Origin: Chloroflexota bacterium
Lineage (GTDB): Bacteria; Chloroflexota; Dehalococcoidia; Lucifugimonadales; UBA2985
DNA: 47,270 bases
Assembly (NCBI GenBank): GCA_028877205.1
Contig: JAPPHY010000021.1
Coordinates: forward strand, 35,213 to 82,482
Reading direction: 5' to 3'
The translations under genes were made by a program, and so were the position numbers. Shown one piece after another: positions 19,993 to 27,873 of the stretch; position 1 is the stretch's first letter, and each line of letters begins with the position of its first letter. Below the pieces are notes generated by a model, which was not told the DNA's origin, did no database searches, and was given only the letters and a program-made list of their open reading frames with translations.

Positions 19993-20421
19993 ATGGCAGG
20001 ACTGAAGAAGCTGGGCGCCGTCTATCTGATAGGCGTGGCAATCGCGGTGGCGGGGTTCTTCGTAGTCAACTCCTTCCTCGCCGATTCCATCGACGTGCTG
20101 GACGTCTGGTACGTGCTGGACGTCCTGATGTTCATTGCGCTTGCCATTGCGCTGCCTTACAACTTCGCTCGCAAGCGAAGCGAGTGCAACGGCGACCCGA
20201 CCGCTGCCGTCACCCGCCGATACCTGGATGTCAACGCCGCCTACTACCTCACGGTGGGCATAGCGATCCTGTTTCTGCACAACTGGTTCTCGCTGTTGGC
20301 TAACGGGCCGGAAAGCCTGGACAACAACGATGCGGCCTGGGTCATCTGGGCGGCGGTGGACGTATTGGTGCCCATAGTCGCGGCCGTCACCGGCCGCAGG
20401 CTGTGGCTGGAGGCTGAGTAG
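19993..20421 (+). CDS. small four-helix membrane protein, unknown function
   Basis: I do not recognise this 142-residue protein. It has four hydrophobic segments at about 7-29, 38-56, 83-103 and 114-134, with charged loops (ARKRSECNGDPTAAVTRR between helices 2 and 3). There is no signal peptide cleavage site and there are no catalytic motifs. The ATG has a strong AGGAGG-type ribosome-binding site, so it is very probably expressed. It may be cotranscribed with dnaN, 78 bases upstream. It ends before a hairpin repeat at 20447-20477. Confidence 0.8.
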   Translation: MAGLKKLGAVYLIGVAIAVAGFFVVNSFLADSIDVLDVWYVLDVLMFIALAIALPYNFARKRSECNGDPTAAVTRRYLDVNAAYYLTVGIAILFLHNWFSLLANGPESLDNNDAAWVIWAAVDVLVPIVAAVTGRRLWLEAE

Positions 20422-20446
20422 ACCGCGACCAGGCGCGTCAGGTTCG

Positions 20447-20477
20447 CGCTCGTACTTCGACAGGCTCAGCACGAGCG
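20447..20477. repeat. dispersed hairpin repeat, copy 1
   Basis: CGCTCGT (20447-20453) and ACGAGCG (20471-20477) flank a core reading ACTTCGACAGGCTCAGC. The same core (TTCGAC-GCTCAG) recurs at 23063-23109, 26551-26577, 26596-26630 and, decayed, at 23137-23156 and 43648-43690. This copy separates two convergent genes and could double as a terminator. Confidence 0.6.
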
Positions 20478-20495
20478 GATCGGACTAGCTCCCGC

Positions 20496-21689
20496 CTAGA
20501 CCACCCGCACAGGGTGGGGCAGAGGTTGGTTGAACAGGTAGCCCTTCTCGTTAAATGGAACGTGATCGGGCTGCGAGTTTCCGGCGGAATCCGTGGCCCG
20601 GGTCGTGATGGTGAACTCACCGGGCGCCGCATCCCATTCGAACTCGAACCGCGCCCACGAGTAGTCCGGCTGGCCGCCCGACAGCTCCGCGGCGCTCCAC
20701 GTCAGCCCTGAGTCGGCGCTCCACTCCACTCGCGAGATCGGCCCCGCGGGCGAGTGCGCGTAGCCGTGGATGCGGCGGGGCCCGGCCGCAAGCTCCGCGG
20801 GCCAGGGCAGGGCCAGCGCGCTCTTGATGACCTGCTCCGTGACCGGCTTACCCATAGACTCGCCTTCTGGCGCGTAGGCGTCGCCGATGAGTGTGTAGGA
20901 CGTCGTGTTGTTGCGCGTCCACAGCTGTTCGCTGGAGACGACGATCCGGCCCAGCCACTTGATGTGGGAGCTGCCAACCCAGCCGGGGACCACCGCCCTC
21001 AGCGGGAAGCCGTGGTCCTTCGGCAGCGTCTCGCCGTTGAGGGCGTAGGCCAGCAGCGTATCCGAGTGCAGCGCCTTCTCCGCCGGCAGGACATACCGAA
21101 AGCCCTCCTCCGGCGACTCGGTGTCCAACCCCACGAGCAGCACGCTCTTTGCGTCGTCACCGATGCCGGCGAGGGTCAGGACGTCTCGCAGTGTCACTCC
21201 CAGCCACTCGCCGTTTGAGATTGCGCCCCTCGTCCACTGCGTGCCGGAGGTCTCGCGGCCGTTCAGGAGGTTGAACATGGCGCGGTGGTTGCCGGCACAC
21301 TCCAGGTAGGAGATCAGGGTGCGGCTGGGCAGGCTGCGGACGTCGTCGTAGGTCAGCTCCAGCGGCTCGGACACGGCGTCTCCCTCCACGGAGAGCCGCC
21401 AGTCCTCAGCTTCCAGCCCGATGCTGGTCGAGTTGTTGCGGACGAAGAAATAGCGATTGGGCGTGATGAGGCCCTGGAGGTTCTCCAAGCGGGTCTCCAG
21501 CCCCTTGCCGTCGCGCTCGATGAAGGGCGCAGTGTCCTTGAAGTAGGGGCCGGCCGCGCCCTCCGCGGGTGTCGTTGGCGTCGCGGTGTGTGGAGGCGTC
21601 GCCGTGGGTGACTCGGTTCCGAGGCATGCGGCGAGAACGGCTGCGGAGCCGCCGGCCATCATCAGGAGCAGGAACCGCCGCCGGTCCAT
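20496..21689 (-). CDS. Tat-exported molybdopterin oxidoreductase, sulfite-oxidase fold
   Basis: Proteins of this fold carry a molybdenum cofactor and oxidise or reduce small substrates such as sulfite outside the cytoplasm; the substrate here is unknown. The N-terminus MDRRRFLLLMMAGGSAAVLAAC is a twin-arginine signal with a possible lipidation Cys (residue 22). A Thr/Pro-rich stalk follows, then the Mo domain with the cofactor-ligating Cys131 in YLECAGNH, and the block HGFPLRAVVPGWVGSSHIKW. A C-terminal Ig-like dimerisation domain (ISRVEWSADSGLTW) ends the 397-residue protein. A TTG start at 21770, preceded by GGGAG, would add 27 residues; I prefer the ATG that puts RRRF at the N-terminus. 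There is no heme domain and no adjacent cytochrome partner. Confidence 0.88.
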   Translation of the reverse strand: MDRRRFLLLMMAGGSAAVLAACLGTESPTATPPHTATPTTPAEGAAGPYFKDTAPFIERDGKGLETRLENLQGLITPNRYFFVRNNSTSIGLEAEDWRLSVEGDAVSEPLELTYDDVRSLPSRTLISYLECAGNHRAMFNLLNGRETSGTQWTRGAISNGEWLGVTLRDVLTLAGIGDDAKSVLLVGLDTESPEEGFRYVLPAEKALHSDTLLAYALNGETLPKDHGFPLRAVVPGWVGSSHIKWLGRIVVSSEQLWTRNNTTSYTLIGDAYAPEGESMGKPVTEQVIKSALALPWPAELAAGPRRIHGYAHSPAGPISRVEWSADSGLTWSAAELSGGQPDYSWARFEFEWDAAPGEFTITTRATDSAGNSQPDHVPFNEKGYLFNQPLPHPVRVV

Positions 21690-21807
21690 GCCACGTACGC
21701 TGGCGAAGCGCCAGAGGGAATCGGCGGCGGAATCCAAGCGGGTGGGTGGTAACCCAGAACCGTCTGTCAACGTGTGCTACTCCCACTGCTCCAAGAGGGT
21801 GTCCTCT

Positions 21808-21836
21808 ATTGTATCAGCCGGAGCATTGTGATTGAA
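21808..21836 (-). promoter_or_regulatory. candidate promoter of the molybdopterin protein gene
   Basis: On the minus strand TTCAAT (21836-21831) and TACAAT (21813-21808) are 17 bases apart. The -10 is good and the -35 poor. It lies in the 174-base gap between two divergent genes and is upstream of both possible starts. Confidence 0.35.
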
Positions 21837-21863
21837 TTACAGAAGCCTCATTTGGATTGTGAC

Positions 21864-22973
21864 ATGAGAGATAAGATAAGTTCAGGCGCAGATCGAGTCA
21901 GGGATGCAGGCAAGAAAGCGGCTGACAAATCCCTTTCCGCCGCTGCCAAGGCAGCTTCAGACACCAAGCAGAAGGTCTCAGACTCGGCGCCCGCGGTCGC
22001 GAGAGTGGCTCAGGACGGCTCCAGGATTGCGGCCGACAAGTCAGTTGAAGTTGCCCGGCTGGTACGCTCAAGCTCGAAGCGGGTATCGGATGCTACGTCC
22101 TCAGTTGCGGGCGCGCTGCTGGAGACTACGCAGGGGGTTCTTGCCAGCCACCTGGCACAAGACCTCAACAATGTCTTACAGAATATGGTGGAAGGCGGCT
22201 CAACCATCTATGACAAGGCAATGGATGCCAGATACATCACCGAGCACATTGGCGGTGGTAATCACCGCCTCTTTGATGGAGGGCACACTATTGGAGGTGC
22301 CTGGAACGCCGTTTCGGACGCATCGCAGGATGATAACATAGCGCAGGAAGCCTGGGGATTCATCCAAGGAATGTTTCGGGACGGTACCACGTCCAAGGGG
22401 CTTCCCTTCGCGAATTGGGACAAGGCCACGTATGACAACGTGGCCAGCTCACTCAATGACACTTTCAACATCCCCAAGGACTGGTTCTACGACCTGAATT
22501 CGTATGACGCTGGTGAGTTGCTCGGAGGAGCTATTGGCGTTGTGGCCCTGGCCCTCAACTGGAATCGCGCCGACACTGAGCAGTTTTCGCGGTTCGTCGG
22601 AAGCATGGGACTGAGCGCGGTGATCAGTGCCAACCCACTGCTAATGGTTGTAACCGTTGTTTCCCTTGCCAAAGCCTTTCACAAGGCTCAACAAACGGGA
22701 GATTACGCTGAACTAGTAGACGGTCAGTTCAGAGGGGCCATGGGCACAGGAGCAACGCTGGCCGCGATATCGCTTATCGGAGCAGCCAGCGGGCCGGTGG
22801 GCACTCCACTTCTGGCAGGTCTCGTTGCCGGTGTACTGGTCAACAAGGCCACCAAACACGTAAGCGTTACGCAGATCGGGCAGTTCCTGGCCCAGCAGGC
22901 CACTGCTGCCGCAGTTGAGATTAGGACCAACTTGGGCCAATCGGAGTCGGGGCCTGTCATCGCCGCGCTCTAG
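21864..22973 (+). CDS. uncharacterised protein with helical N-terminus and glycine-rich hydrophobic core, 369 residues
   Basis: I cannot assign a family. Residues 1-100 are Ala/Ser/Lys/Asp-rich (KKAADKSLSAAAKAASD), like an amphipathic LEA- or apolipoprotein-type helix. Residues 131-142 hold GGNHRLFDGGHT, a His/Asp/Gly cluster that looks conserved by design. There follow DWFYDLNSYDAGELLGG (207-223) and hydrophobic stretches at about 220-232, 247-270 and 291-326 that could insert in or lie on a membrane. The start at MRDKIS is preferred because the upstream extension is low-quality sequence, but no clear ribosome-binding site precedes it. Base use is less GC-rich than neighbouring genes, which suggests transfer. 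Confidence 0.7.
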   Translation: MRDKISSGADRVRDAGKKAADKSLSAAAKAASDTKQKVSDSAPAVARVAQDGSRIAADKSVEVARLVRSSSKRVSDATSSVAGALLETTQGVLASHLAQDLNNVLQNMVEGGSTIYDKAMDARYITEHIGGGNHRLFDGGHTIGGAWNAVSDASQDDNIAQEAWGFIQGMFRDGTTSKGLPFANWDKATYDNVASSLNDTFNIPKDWFYDLNSYDAGELLGGAIGVVALALNWNRADTEQFSRFVGSMGLSAVISANPLLMVVTVVSLAKAFHKAQQTGDYAELVDGQFRGAMGTGATLAAISLIGAASGPVGTPLLAGLVAGVLVNKATKHVSVTQIGQFLAQQATAAAVEIRTNLGQSESGPVIAAL

Positions 22974-23062
22974 GGTGTAGGTCATGCCTAGCACGGAATG
23001 AGGTAAGGCAATTAGGTACAGCCTTGTGACGCCGCTACAGGGTGGATGGTTATGGGGGAATG

Positions 23063-23109
23063 CTGACCCCGCTCATGTCCTTCGACTGGCTCAGGATGAG
23101 CGGGGTCAG
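23063..23109. repeat. dispersed hairpin repeat, copy 2
   Basis: Positions 23063-23076 and 23096-23109 form a perfect 14-bp inverted repeat (arms CTGACCCCGCTCAT and ATGAGCGGGGTCAG) around the core CCTTCGACTGGCTCAGG. It lies between convergent genes and is the best-preserved copy of the family. Confidence 0.7.
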
Positions 23110-23136
23110 GTTCTCTAGTGGTCTTGTCTCTCGGAT

Positions 23137-23156
23137 CGTTCGACTAGCTTAGAACG
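23137..23156. repeat. dispersed hairpin repeat, decayed copy
   Basis: CGTTC (23137-23141) and GAACG (23152-23156) flank GACTAGCTTA, a degenerate form of the same core, 28 bases after copy 2. The rest of the 22974-23189 gap shows no gene. Confidence 0.45.
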
Positions 23157-23189
23157 AGCCGCAACATACTTCAATCTGGTATTCGCCTC

Positions 23190-24518
23190 TTACCCCGGTG
23201 TGGAGCTCCACACGGTGAAGTTGCCGCCCGTGGTGGTCGGGCCGCCGGACACGCCGATCTCCGCGGGCCGCCGAATCTGCCTCGCGCCCGCTCGCCCCTG
23301 CACCTGCTGGATGCTGTCCGTGTGCATCCACGTGCGAGTCCGACCGCTGCCGGCGTTGCCGCCGCTAGGCGATACCGGGTTGGGCCCCTCGATGCTGATG
23401 TCCGTGGCGTACAGGTCCAGGGCCTCGCCGCGCTGGATTCCGGCAAACCGCAGCCCCTCGATGTGGAACTGGTGGAACAGCGTGTAGCCGTCGTACATGT
23501 TCTCGAAGGAGAGGTCGCTGGCGCTGATGCCGGCGCCCTCGTAGAGCTTGCGCCCCACGCTGTCAGTGGCGGCCTCGCACTCGTCGAGCGTCTGGATGCT
23601 GCTCTTCACGCGCGTCCTGTCGGATGCGTGGTTGAGGATGTAGGCGGGCTTCTGCTTCATGTCCTTCGCCCGTTCGGCGGTGGTGAACACGTACGCGCAG
23701 ACCACCTGGATGGGCAGGTCGCAATCGAAGAGGTTCGCGGGCTTGGCGACCCAGCGTGCTGACAGGTAGTCTTCGATCGACAGAGGCTCCGGTCGGTGCT
23801 GTGCCCAGAACCCCTCCGGGAAGAGGAGGCCGTTGCGCTTTTCGTTGACAACGAACGGGGCCATCATGTCGTGGTTCTTGCCGTACTTGCGGCAGTACTG
23901 GTCGAAGAGGTATGCGAACGTGCTGGCCGCGGCGCCGAAGCCCCACGGGTTGGTCCACTGCGATGCTCCGGGAGCGATGTCTAGGGCGTTGTTGCCGGCC
24001 TCGTGGCCGTAGCGGCCTGCGAGGTTGTTCCATGCCTTCAGGACAAGGCACGTGTTGGTGAGGCCGTCGCCTACGGCCTGCGCCGCCACCACGACCGCGT
24101 CGGACATGCAGGTCGGTGCGTGCATCGCGAACTGCACGTTGGTCAGCTCCGGCATGTTCTTGAGGATCCAATCCACGCTCATGGAGCTGAGGCCGTCGTT
24201 CAGGTTGTCGGTGAGCTCGAAAGTGTTTGCGAAGTCCTCCGGCACGGGATGCGTAGGATACCAGCGATCGCCGGTGGTGGCCGCGGGCACCACGACCATG
24301 CCGTCGACCTGGTCGGGCGTGATGCCGGCGTCCTCCATGGCGTTGCGGAGCGCCATGACTGTCCACGTGCCTATGCTGGACTCCACGAGCCCGTCCCAGC
24401 GCCTGGCAGTGGGGGAGTGGCCGATGCCTACGGCGGCCACCTTGCCCTTGTGCTCCCACACGCCTAGCCCCTCTCGCGAGCGGTACATCGAAGCGGGCGG
24501 AGTTTGAACTGTTACCAT
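23190..24518 (-). CDS. thiolase-like protein (SCP2/lipid-transfer type acetyl-CoA acetyltransferase homologue)
   Basis: Thiolase-fold proteins of this class make or break C-C bonds in acyl-CoA chains; steroid side-chain thiolases and aldolases work together with a DUF35 partner. In this 442-residue protein the N-half has AVGIGHSPTARRWDG and Cys137 in APTCMSDAVVVAAQAVGDG at the nucleophile region. The C-half ends with NPVSPSGGNAGSGR, the NPSGG-like active-site loop, and a long tail beyond it. YDGYTLFHQFHIEGL is the usual SCP-x region. The ATG has a strong AAGGAGGG site. It lies 45 bases after the DUF35 gene, so the two probably form one enzyme. The substrate is unknown. Confidence 0.85.
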   Translation of the reverse strand: MVTVQTPPASMYRSREGLGVWEHKGKVAAVGIGHSPTARRWDGLVESSIGTWTVMALRNAMEDAGITPDQVDGMVVVPAATTGDRWYPTHPVPEDFANTFELTDNLNDGLSSMSVDWILKNMPELTNVQFAMHAPTCMSDAVVVAAQAVGDGLTNTCLVLKAWNNLAGRYGHEAGNNALDIAPGASQWTNPWGFGAAASTFAYLFDQYCRKYGKNHDMMAPFVVNEKRNGLLFPEGFWAQHRPEPLSIEDYLSARWVAKPANLFDCDLPIQVVCAYVFTTAERAKDMKQKPAYILNHASDRTRVKSSIQTLDECEAATDSVGRKLYEGAGISASDLSFENMYDGYTLFHQFHIEGLRFAGIQRGEALDLYATDISIEGPNPVSPSGGNAGSGRTRTWMHTDSIQQVQGRAGARQIRRPAEIGVSGGPTTTGGNFTVWSSTPG

Positions 24519-24563
24519 CGTGCGTCCCTCCTTACAATGTCGCGGCCCTGACCGGGCTGCGAC

Positions 24564-24983
24564 TCAGCCTTCCACTACCCGCCACTCGGGGATCTTCTGG
24601 GTATCGCTGACGCTTATGAACTCCACCTCGACTTTTGAACCCACGGGAACTTCGTCCGGGGCCGTGCCGGGCAGGTTGGAGAAGAAGTTGATGGTGGGGT
24701 CCTCCTCCAGCTCAACTACGGCCACGTTGTACGGCTGGACCGGCACCCACACCCGTAGGCGCGAGTCGTGTATCACGATATAGCCGTTGATTGTGCCCCG
24801 GCCGCTCACCTCGCGCCAGCTCAGATTGTCTGCCGAGTCGCACTCCGTGCAAGTCTTGGCGGGCGGATACTGCAGCCATTCGCACGGGTCGCAGCTCTGG
24901 ACGATGAGGCGGCCTTCGTTGCAGGCGTCCCAAAAGGGCGCGCTGACCTCGTCAGGTACGGGAACGGGTCTTTCCAAGTCCAA
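24564..24983 (-). CDS. DUF35 zinc-ribbon/OB-fold partner of the thiolase-like protein
   Basis: DUF35 proteins bind acyl-CoA through an OB fold and form heteromeric complexes with thiolase-like proteins. The 139-residue protein begins VPVPDEVSAPFWDACNEGRL and has a rubredoxin-like zinc ribbon, CDPCEW...CTECDS. The OB-fold strands follow (SGRGTINGYIVIHD, QPYNVAVVELEE) and end with VPVGSKVEVEF. The start is TTG, directly after a strong AGGAGGTG. It sits upstream of the thiolase gene in the same unit, the classic pair order. Confidence 0.9.
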   Translation of the reverse strand: MDLERPVPVPDEVSAPFWDACNEGRLIVQSCDPCEWLQYPPAKTCTECDSADNLSWREVSGRGTINGYIVIHDSRLRVWVPVQPYNVAVVELEEDPTINFFSNLPGTAPDEVPVGSKVEVEFISVSDTQKIPEWRVVEG

Positions 24984-25112
24984 GTCACACCTCCTGCGTT
25001 GCCCTTTGGGTATCAGGCGGGGGACTGGCCCCCAATCCGGCCTTCCGCCTGGAAGTCGGGGAAGGTAATTCGGCGCGTGACAACCGCATAATATGCCCGC
25101 GCAGTCGACAGG

Positions 25113-26387
25113 TCAAGCGGCGATGCGGGAAGGCGGCTTGGGCTGCCGTGCGAAGAGTACGAGAATCGCTCCTACGACAATGGCCGCAATGAAGGTCAGG
25201 AACGCCGCATCGTAGCTGCGGGTAGTGTCGAAGATCCACCCCGCGTACACGGGGCCGATTATGGTGCCAATCGCAACGACCGACTGCTGGACGCCTGCAA
25301 TTGTGGCGAAGTAGCGCCTGCCGAAGTAGTCGCCGCGCAGCGCCACAAGCACGGTCGGCGCGCCCCAACCCAGGCCGAACACGACCGTGAACAGGTACAG
25401 GTGCTCCAGTCGCGTGGCGTTCAACAGCACGACAAGCCCCACGCCCTGCATGAGATAGGCGACGCAGACCAGCACCCGCTTGTCGAAGAAGTCGCCCAGG
25501 TAGCCGAAGAGGAGCCTGCCTGGGACGCTCATGCCGCTCATGAGGGCCAGCACGCCCGCGGCGGCGACCTCGGAAAAGCCGCGGTCGGTCAGGAGCGGTA
25601 TCTGGTGGATTACAGTCGCCGAGATGGCCAGCGTCCGGAAGCCGAAGGCCAGGGACAGGATCCAGAACGCGGAGGTCCTGAGCGCCTCCCAGATGGTGAA
25701 GTCAACCTCGTCGACGACTGATACCGACGGCGCGTTCGCGCGGTCGCCGGCGGCGCGGACAGGGGCTGGAGGCTCGACGCGGCCGTCCGGCAGGTAGCCG
25801 TACTGCTCCGGCTTGTGGCGGACAAGCACCGCCATCGGGAGGCCGATTATCGCCATGCCGATGCCAAGAGAGAAGGCCGCGCTCCTCCAACCATACTCCG
25901 ACACAAGCCAGGCGATGATCGGCACCATCACTGCGCCGCCGAAGCCGAACGCGGTGGTCAGGAGCCCCAGGGCAAACGAGCGGCGCCGAATGAACCAGTT
26001 GCCCACGGCAGCCTGCGCGGCGATGAAGAATCCGGTGTTGAACCCGACGGCCAGCAGCAGCACGTACACCACGTAGAAGGCGAGCAGCCCGTCTATGAGG
26101 CTGAGCGCCACGAAGCCGATGGACACCATGATGATGCCTATCAGCATGAGCTTCCGCGGTCCGTACTTGTCCACGAGCGGGCCGATGATTGGGCCTTCGA
26201 TGAAGCCCTCCGCTTGCGAGAGAGCGAACGCGCCGGATGTGACGGCGCGAGACCAGCCGAACTCGGTCACGATGGGTTGGAAGAAGACGCTGAAGCCGTA
26301 GAAGAAGATGCCGGAGCCGTAGAGGGTGATGGTCCAACAAGCTATGACTATCCACCAGCCATAGAAGAGTCCTTTGCGTGTTGCCAC
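25113..26387 (-). CDS. MFS transporter, monocarboxylate/oxalate-antiporter-like
   Basis: This 12-helix major facilitator protein probably moves a carboxylate across the inner membrane. It begins GLFYGWWIVIACWTITLYG, the usual opening of the OFA/MCT-like group, and has the loop LVDKYGPRKLMLIG between helices 2 and 3. A cytosolic middle loop follows RHKPEQYGYLPDG. The start is uncertain: GTG at 26387 gives the natural N-terminus but lacks a near ribosome-binding site, while GGGAGG lies about 24 bases upstream. The longer frame to 26585 would translate a dispersed repeat, so I reject it. It is upstream of the DUF35/thiolase pair and probably imports their substrate. Confidence 0.85.
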   Translation of the reverse strand: MATRKGLFYGWWIVIACWTITLYGSGIFFYGFSVFFQPIVTEFGWSRAVTSGAFALSQAEGFIEGPIIGPLVDKYGPRKLMLIGIIMVSIGFVALSLIDGLLAFYVVYVLLLAVGFNTGFFIAAQAAVGNWFIRRRSFALGLLTTAFGFGGAVMVPIIAWLVSEYGWRSAAFSLGIGMAIIGLPMAVLVRHKPEQYGYLPDGRVEPPAPVRAAGDRANAPSVSVVDEVDFTIWEALRTSAFWILSLAFGFRTLAISATVIHQIPLLTDRGFSEVAAAGVLALMSGMSVPGRLLFGYLGDFFDKRVLVCVAYLMQGVGLVVLLNATRLEHLYLFTVVFGLGWGAPTVLVALRGDYFGRRYFATIAGVQQSVVAIGTIIGPVYAGWIFDTTRSYDAAFLTFIAAIVVGAILVLFARQPKPPSRIAA

Positions 26388-26550
26388 CGAGCCGAGCTGA
26401 CTGATATCGCGCCTCCCTAGTGCGGTAGGTGTGTGGTGGTCGTTCCATAGCGCGGGCGGCGCGGGGCAAGGGAGCGCGGCCTGCGGGGAGTACCATAGCA
26501 CAAGACGGCGCTCTGCGTAACTCGCGAGGCGAGATAGTGAGGTTGCGCGT

Positions 26551-26577
26551 CCGTTCGTGCTGAGCTTGTCGAAGCAC
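26551..26577. repeat. dispersed hairpin repeat, copy 3
   Basis: CCGTTCGTGCTGAGCTTGTC followed by GAAGCAC is the reverse-strand form of the core seen at 20447-20477. It lies in the 26388-26831 gap, which contains several repeats and no convincing gene. Confidence 0.55.
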
Positions 26578-26595
26578 AGGCGCACTCGCCAATCC

Positions 26596-26630
26596 TCCGT
26601 TCGCCCTGAGCTTGTCGAAGGGTGAACGGA
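26596..26630. repeat. dispersed hairpin repeat, copy 4
   Basis: TCCGTTC (26596-26602) pairs with GAACGGA (26624-26630); the arms extend with CCCT/AGGG around the core GAGCTTGTCGA. It sits 19 bases from copy 3 in the same orientation. Confidence 0.6.
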
Positions 26631-26670
26631 TTGAGTGGAAGCCGCCCAGCCACGCCCTGGGCCGGGCGCT

Positions 26671-26694
26671 GAATGCCCGCCTTCGCAGGCAATG
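26671..26694. repeat. second dispersed repeat type (GAATGCCCGCC...GGCAATG)
   Basis: GAATGCCCGCCTTCGCAGGC followed by AATG resembles the short dispersed repeat seen in many environmental genomes whose reverse translation reads MPAKAGIQ. Only one clear copy is in this window. Confidence 0.4.
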
Positions 26695-26722
26695 CTGTGG
26701 CGGTAGTCGTTGAGTGCGAAAC

Positions 26723-26743
26723 GGGGCGCGAACTATGCGCCCC
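26723..26743. repeat. GGGGCGC hairpin
   Basis: GGGGCGC (26723-26729) pairs with GCGCCCC (26737-26743) over a 7-base loop. It sits about 90 bases before the DM13 gene; it could be another dispersed element or end transcription from the left. Confidence 0.45.
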
Positions 26744-26831
26744 TGTAGTAAAATTGAATCAAGGCAAAATCTGGTGGTCCGGTCACCGCGGCCACAGCGA
26801 AGCGGTAGGGCCGCCGATGGGGAGGAGAGAG

Positions 26832-27743
26832 ATGGGAATCGTGGGTGAAATCGAAGAAGCACTGGGCAATCTGTACGAGTACCGGTTCGTCATTGGCGCG
26901 CTGTCCATTCTGGCCGGCGCGGTGTTCGTGTACGTAGCCTACAAGCTGCGCTGGTACGTGGTCCTGCAGAGGTATCCGGTTGCGTCTGCCGTGATTGGCG
27001 TGCCGGCGGTCGTCGTCGGGCTGGCGGTGGGGTGGTGGATGGCGTCGCCGCTGTTCACTAATGTGACGGTGGAGGAGGAGTTCCCGTTCGCGTACACGGC
27101 CGTGGTGCCGGAGGGAATGGAGCGCGAGGACGTCGAGATGGTCATGGCGGGCATGGCGATGGTTGACGACGCAACGCTTGCGGAGTCCATGCCGGGGTCA
27201 TCGGACATCGACGCGGGCGCGATGATGGCAGCCGGTGAGTCCATCACGGCTATGAAGGTCGATGAAGTCGCCGCTCTGAGCGGAGCCCTCGCGGCTGCCA
27301 TGAGCGGCGAGTCTCCGGAGCCGGAGCAGATGCAGAAGGTCGCAGGCATGATGGAGCCGGTCATGATGGCGATGGCCGACCCCCAGGGTGGAGTGAGCGC
27401 CGTGAAGCAGGGGCAGTTCCGGGACGCCGACAGCTTCCACCGTGGGAGCGGCGATGCCACCATCTTCGCGACGCCGGGAGGCAACCACCTGCTGAGGCTT
27501 GAGGACCTGAACGTGACGAACGGCCCGGCGCTGCACGTCCTGCTCGCGACCCACCCGGACCCGGCTGACTCCGGCGACGTCAAGAGCGATGGCTACGTGG
27601 ACTTGGGGCCGCTGAAGGGCAACCGCGGCAACCAGAACTACCCGATACCCGCGGACGTGGACGTCTCAGCCGCAAACAGCGTGATCATCTACTGCAAGCC
27701 GTTCTCCGTGGTATTCAGCGTGGCGCCGCTGGCGGCGAGCTGA
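26832..27743 (+). CDS. membrane protein with Met-rich linker and C-terminal DM13 domain
   Basis: DM13 is a beta-rich domain with a conserved Cys proposed to act in electron transfer. This 303-residue protein has two membrane helices (about 19-37 and 52-72) and then a linker of about 90 residues holding roughly 16 Met. The DM13 domain starts at GQFRDADSFHRGSGDATIF, with LRLEDLNVTNGPALHVLLAT and the Cys in NSVIIYCKPFSVVFSVAPL. The two helices would place linker and DM13 on the same side, probably extracytoplasmic. The start follows GGGGAGGAGAG; the frame extends further upstream into repeats. Confidence 0.82.
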   Translation: MGIVGEIEEALGNLYEYRFVIGALSILAGAVFVYVAYKLRWYVVLQRYPVASAVIGVPAVVVGLAVGWWMASPLFTNVTVEEEFPFAYTAVVPEGMEREDVEMVMAGMAMVDDATLAESMPGSSDIDAGAMMAAGESITAMKVDEVAALSGALAAAMSGESPEPEQMQKVAGMMEPVMMAMADPQGGVSAVKQGQFRDADSFHRGSGDATIFATPGGNHLLRLEDLNVTNGPALHVLLATHPDPADSGDVKSDGYVDLGPLKGNRGNQNYPIPADVDVSAANSVIIYCKPFSVVFSVAPLAAS

Positions 27744-27757
27744 GCATGCTCTGATGC

Positions 27758-27785
27758 TTGACAGCATCAATCGGTAGTGTAATAT
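27758..27785 (+). promoter_or_regulatory. near-consensus promoter of the DUF3800 leader and gene
   Basis: TTGACA (27758-27763) is a perfect -35 and TAATAT (27780-27785) lies 16 bases on. Transcription would start near 27792, exactly where a long hairpin begins. Confidence 0.7.
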
Positions 27786-27792
27786 AAGGATA

Positions 27793-27859
27793 GCGTCTAG
27801 GAGGAGTCGCCAAGCGTCTCTGATCGGGGCAGATGCCCGGAGCCTAGTCGCTTTTCTTT
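27793..27859 (+). ncRNA. structured 5' leader of the DUF3800 gene, candidate cis-regulatory or small RNA
   Basis: The outer helix pairs 27793-27801 with 27843-27851 (eight pairs, one T-T mismatch). The inner helix pairs GCGTCT (27814-27819) with AGATGC (27831-27836), with CC/GG (27810-27811, 27839-27840) between. The helix is followed by TTTTCTTTT (27852-27860), so the element also looks like an intrinsic terminator. A promoter is placed to start transcription at its first base. Several candidate RNA motifs named DUF3800-I and onward have been reported upstream of DUF3800 genes by comparative genomics; whether this is one of them is not shown. Confidence 0.5.
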
Positions 27860-27873
27860 TGTGAGGATTTCCC

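Noticed and set aside
26388-26585. N-terminal extension of the MFS transporter to an ATG at 26585
   Set aside because: The extra 66 residues translate a dispersed repeat and lack any family similarity; the transporter begins naturally at FYGWWIV.
26417-26692. minus-strand frame starting MPAKAGIQ
   Set aside because: The product is a translation of dispersed repeats (MPAKAGIQ, TLRQAQGER, STSSART), a known annotation artefact.
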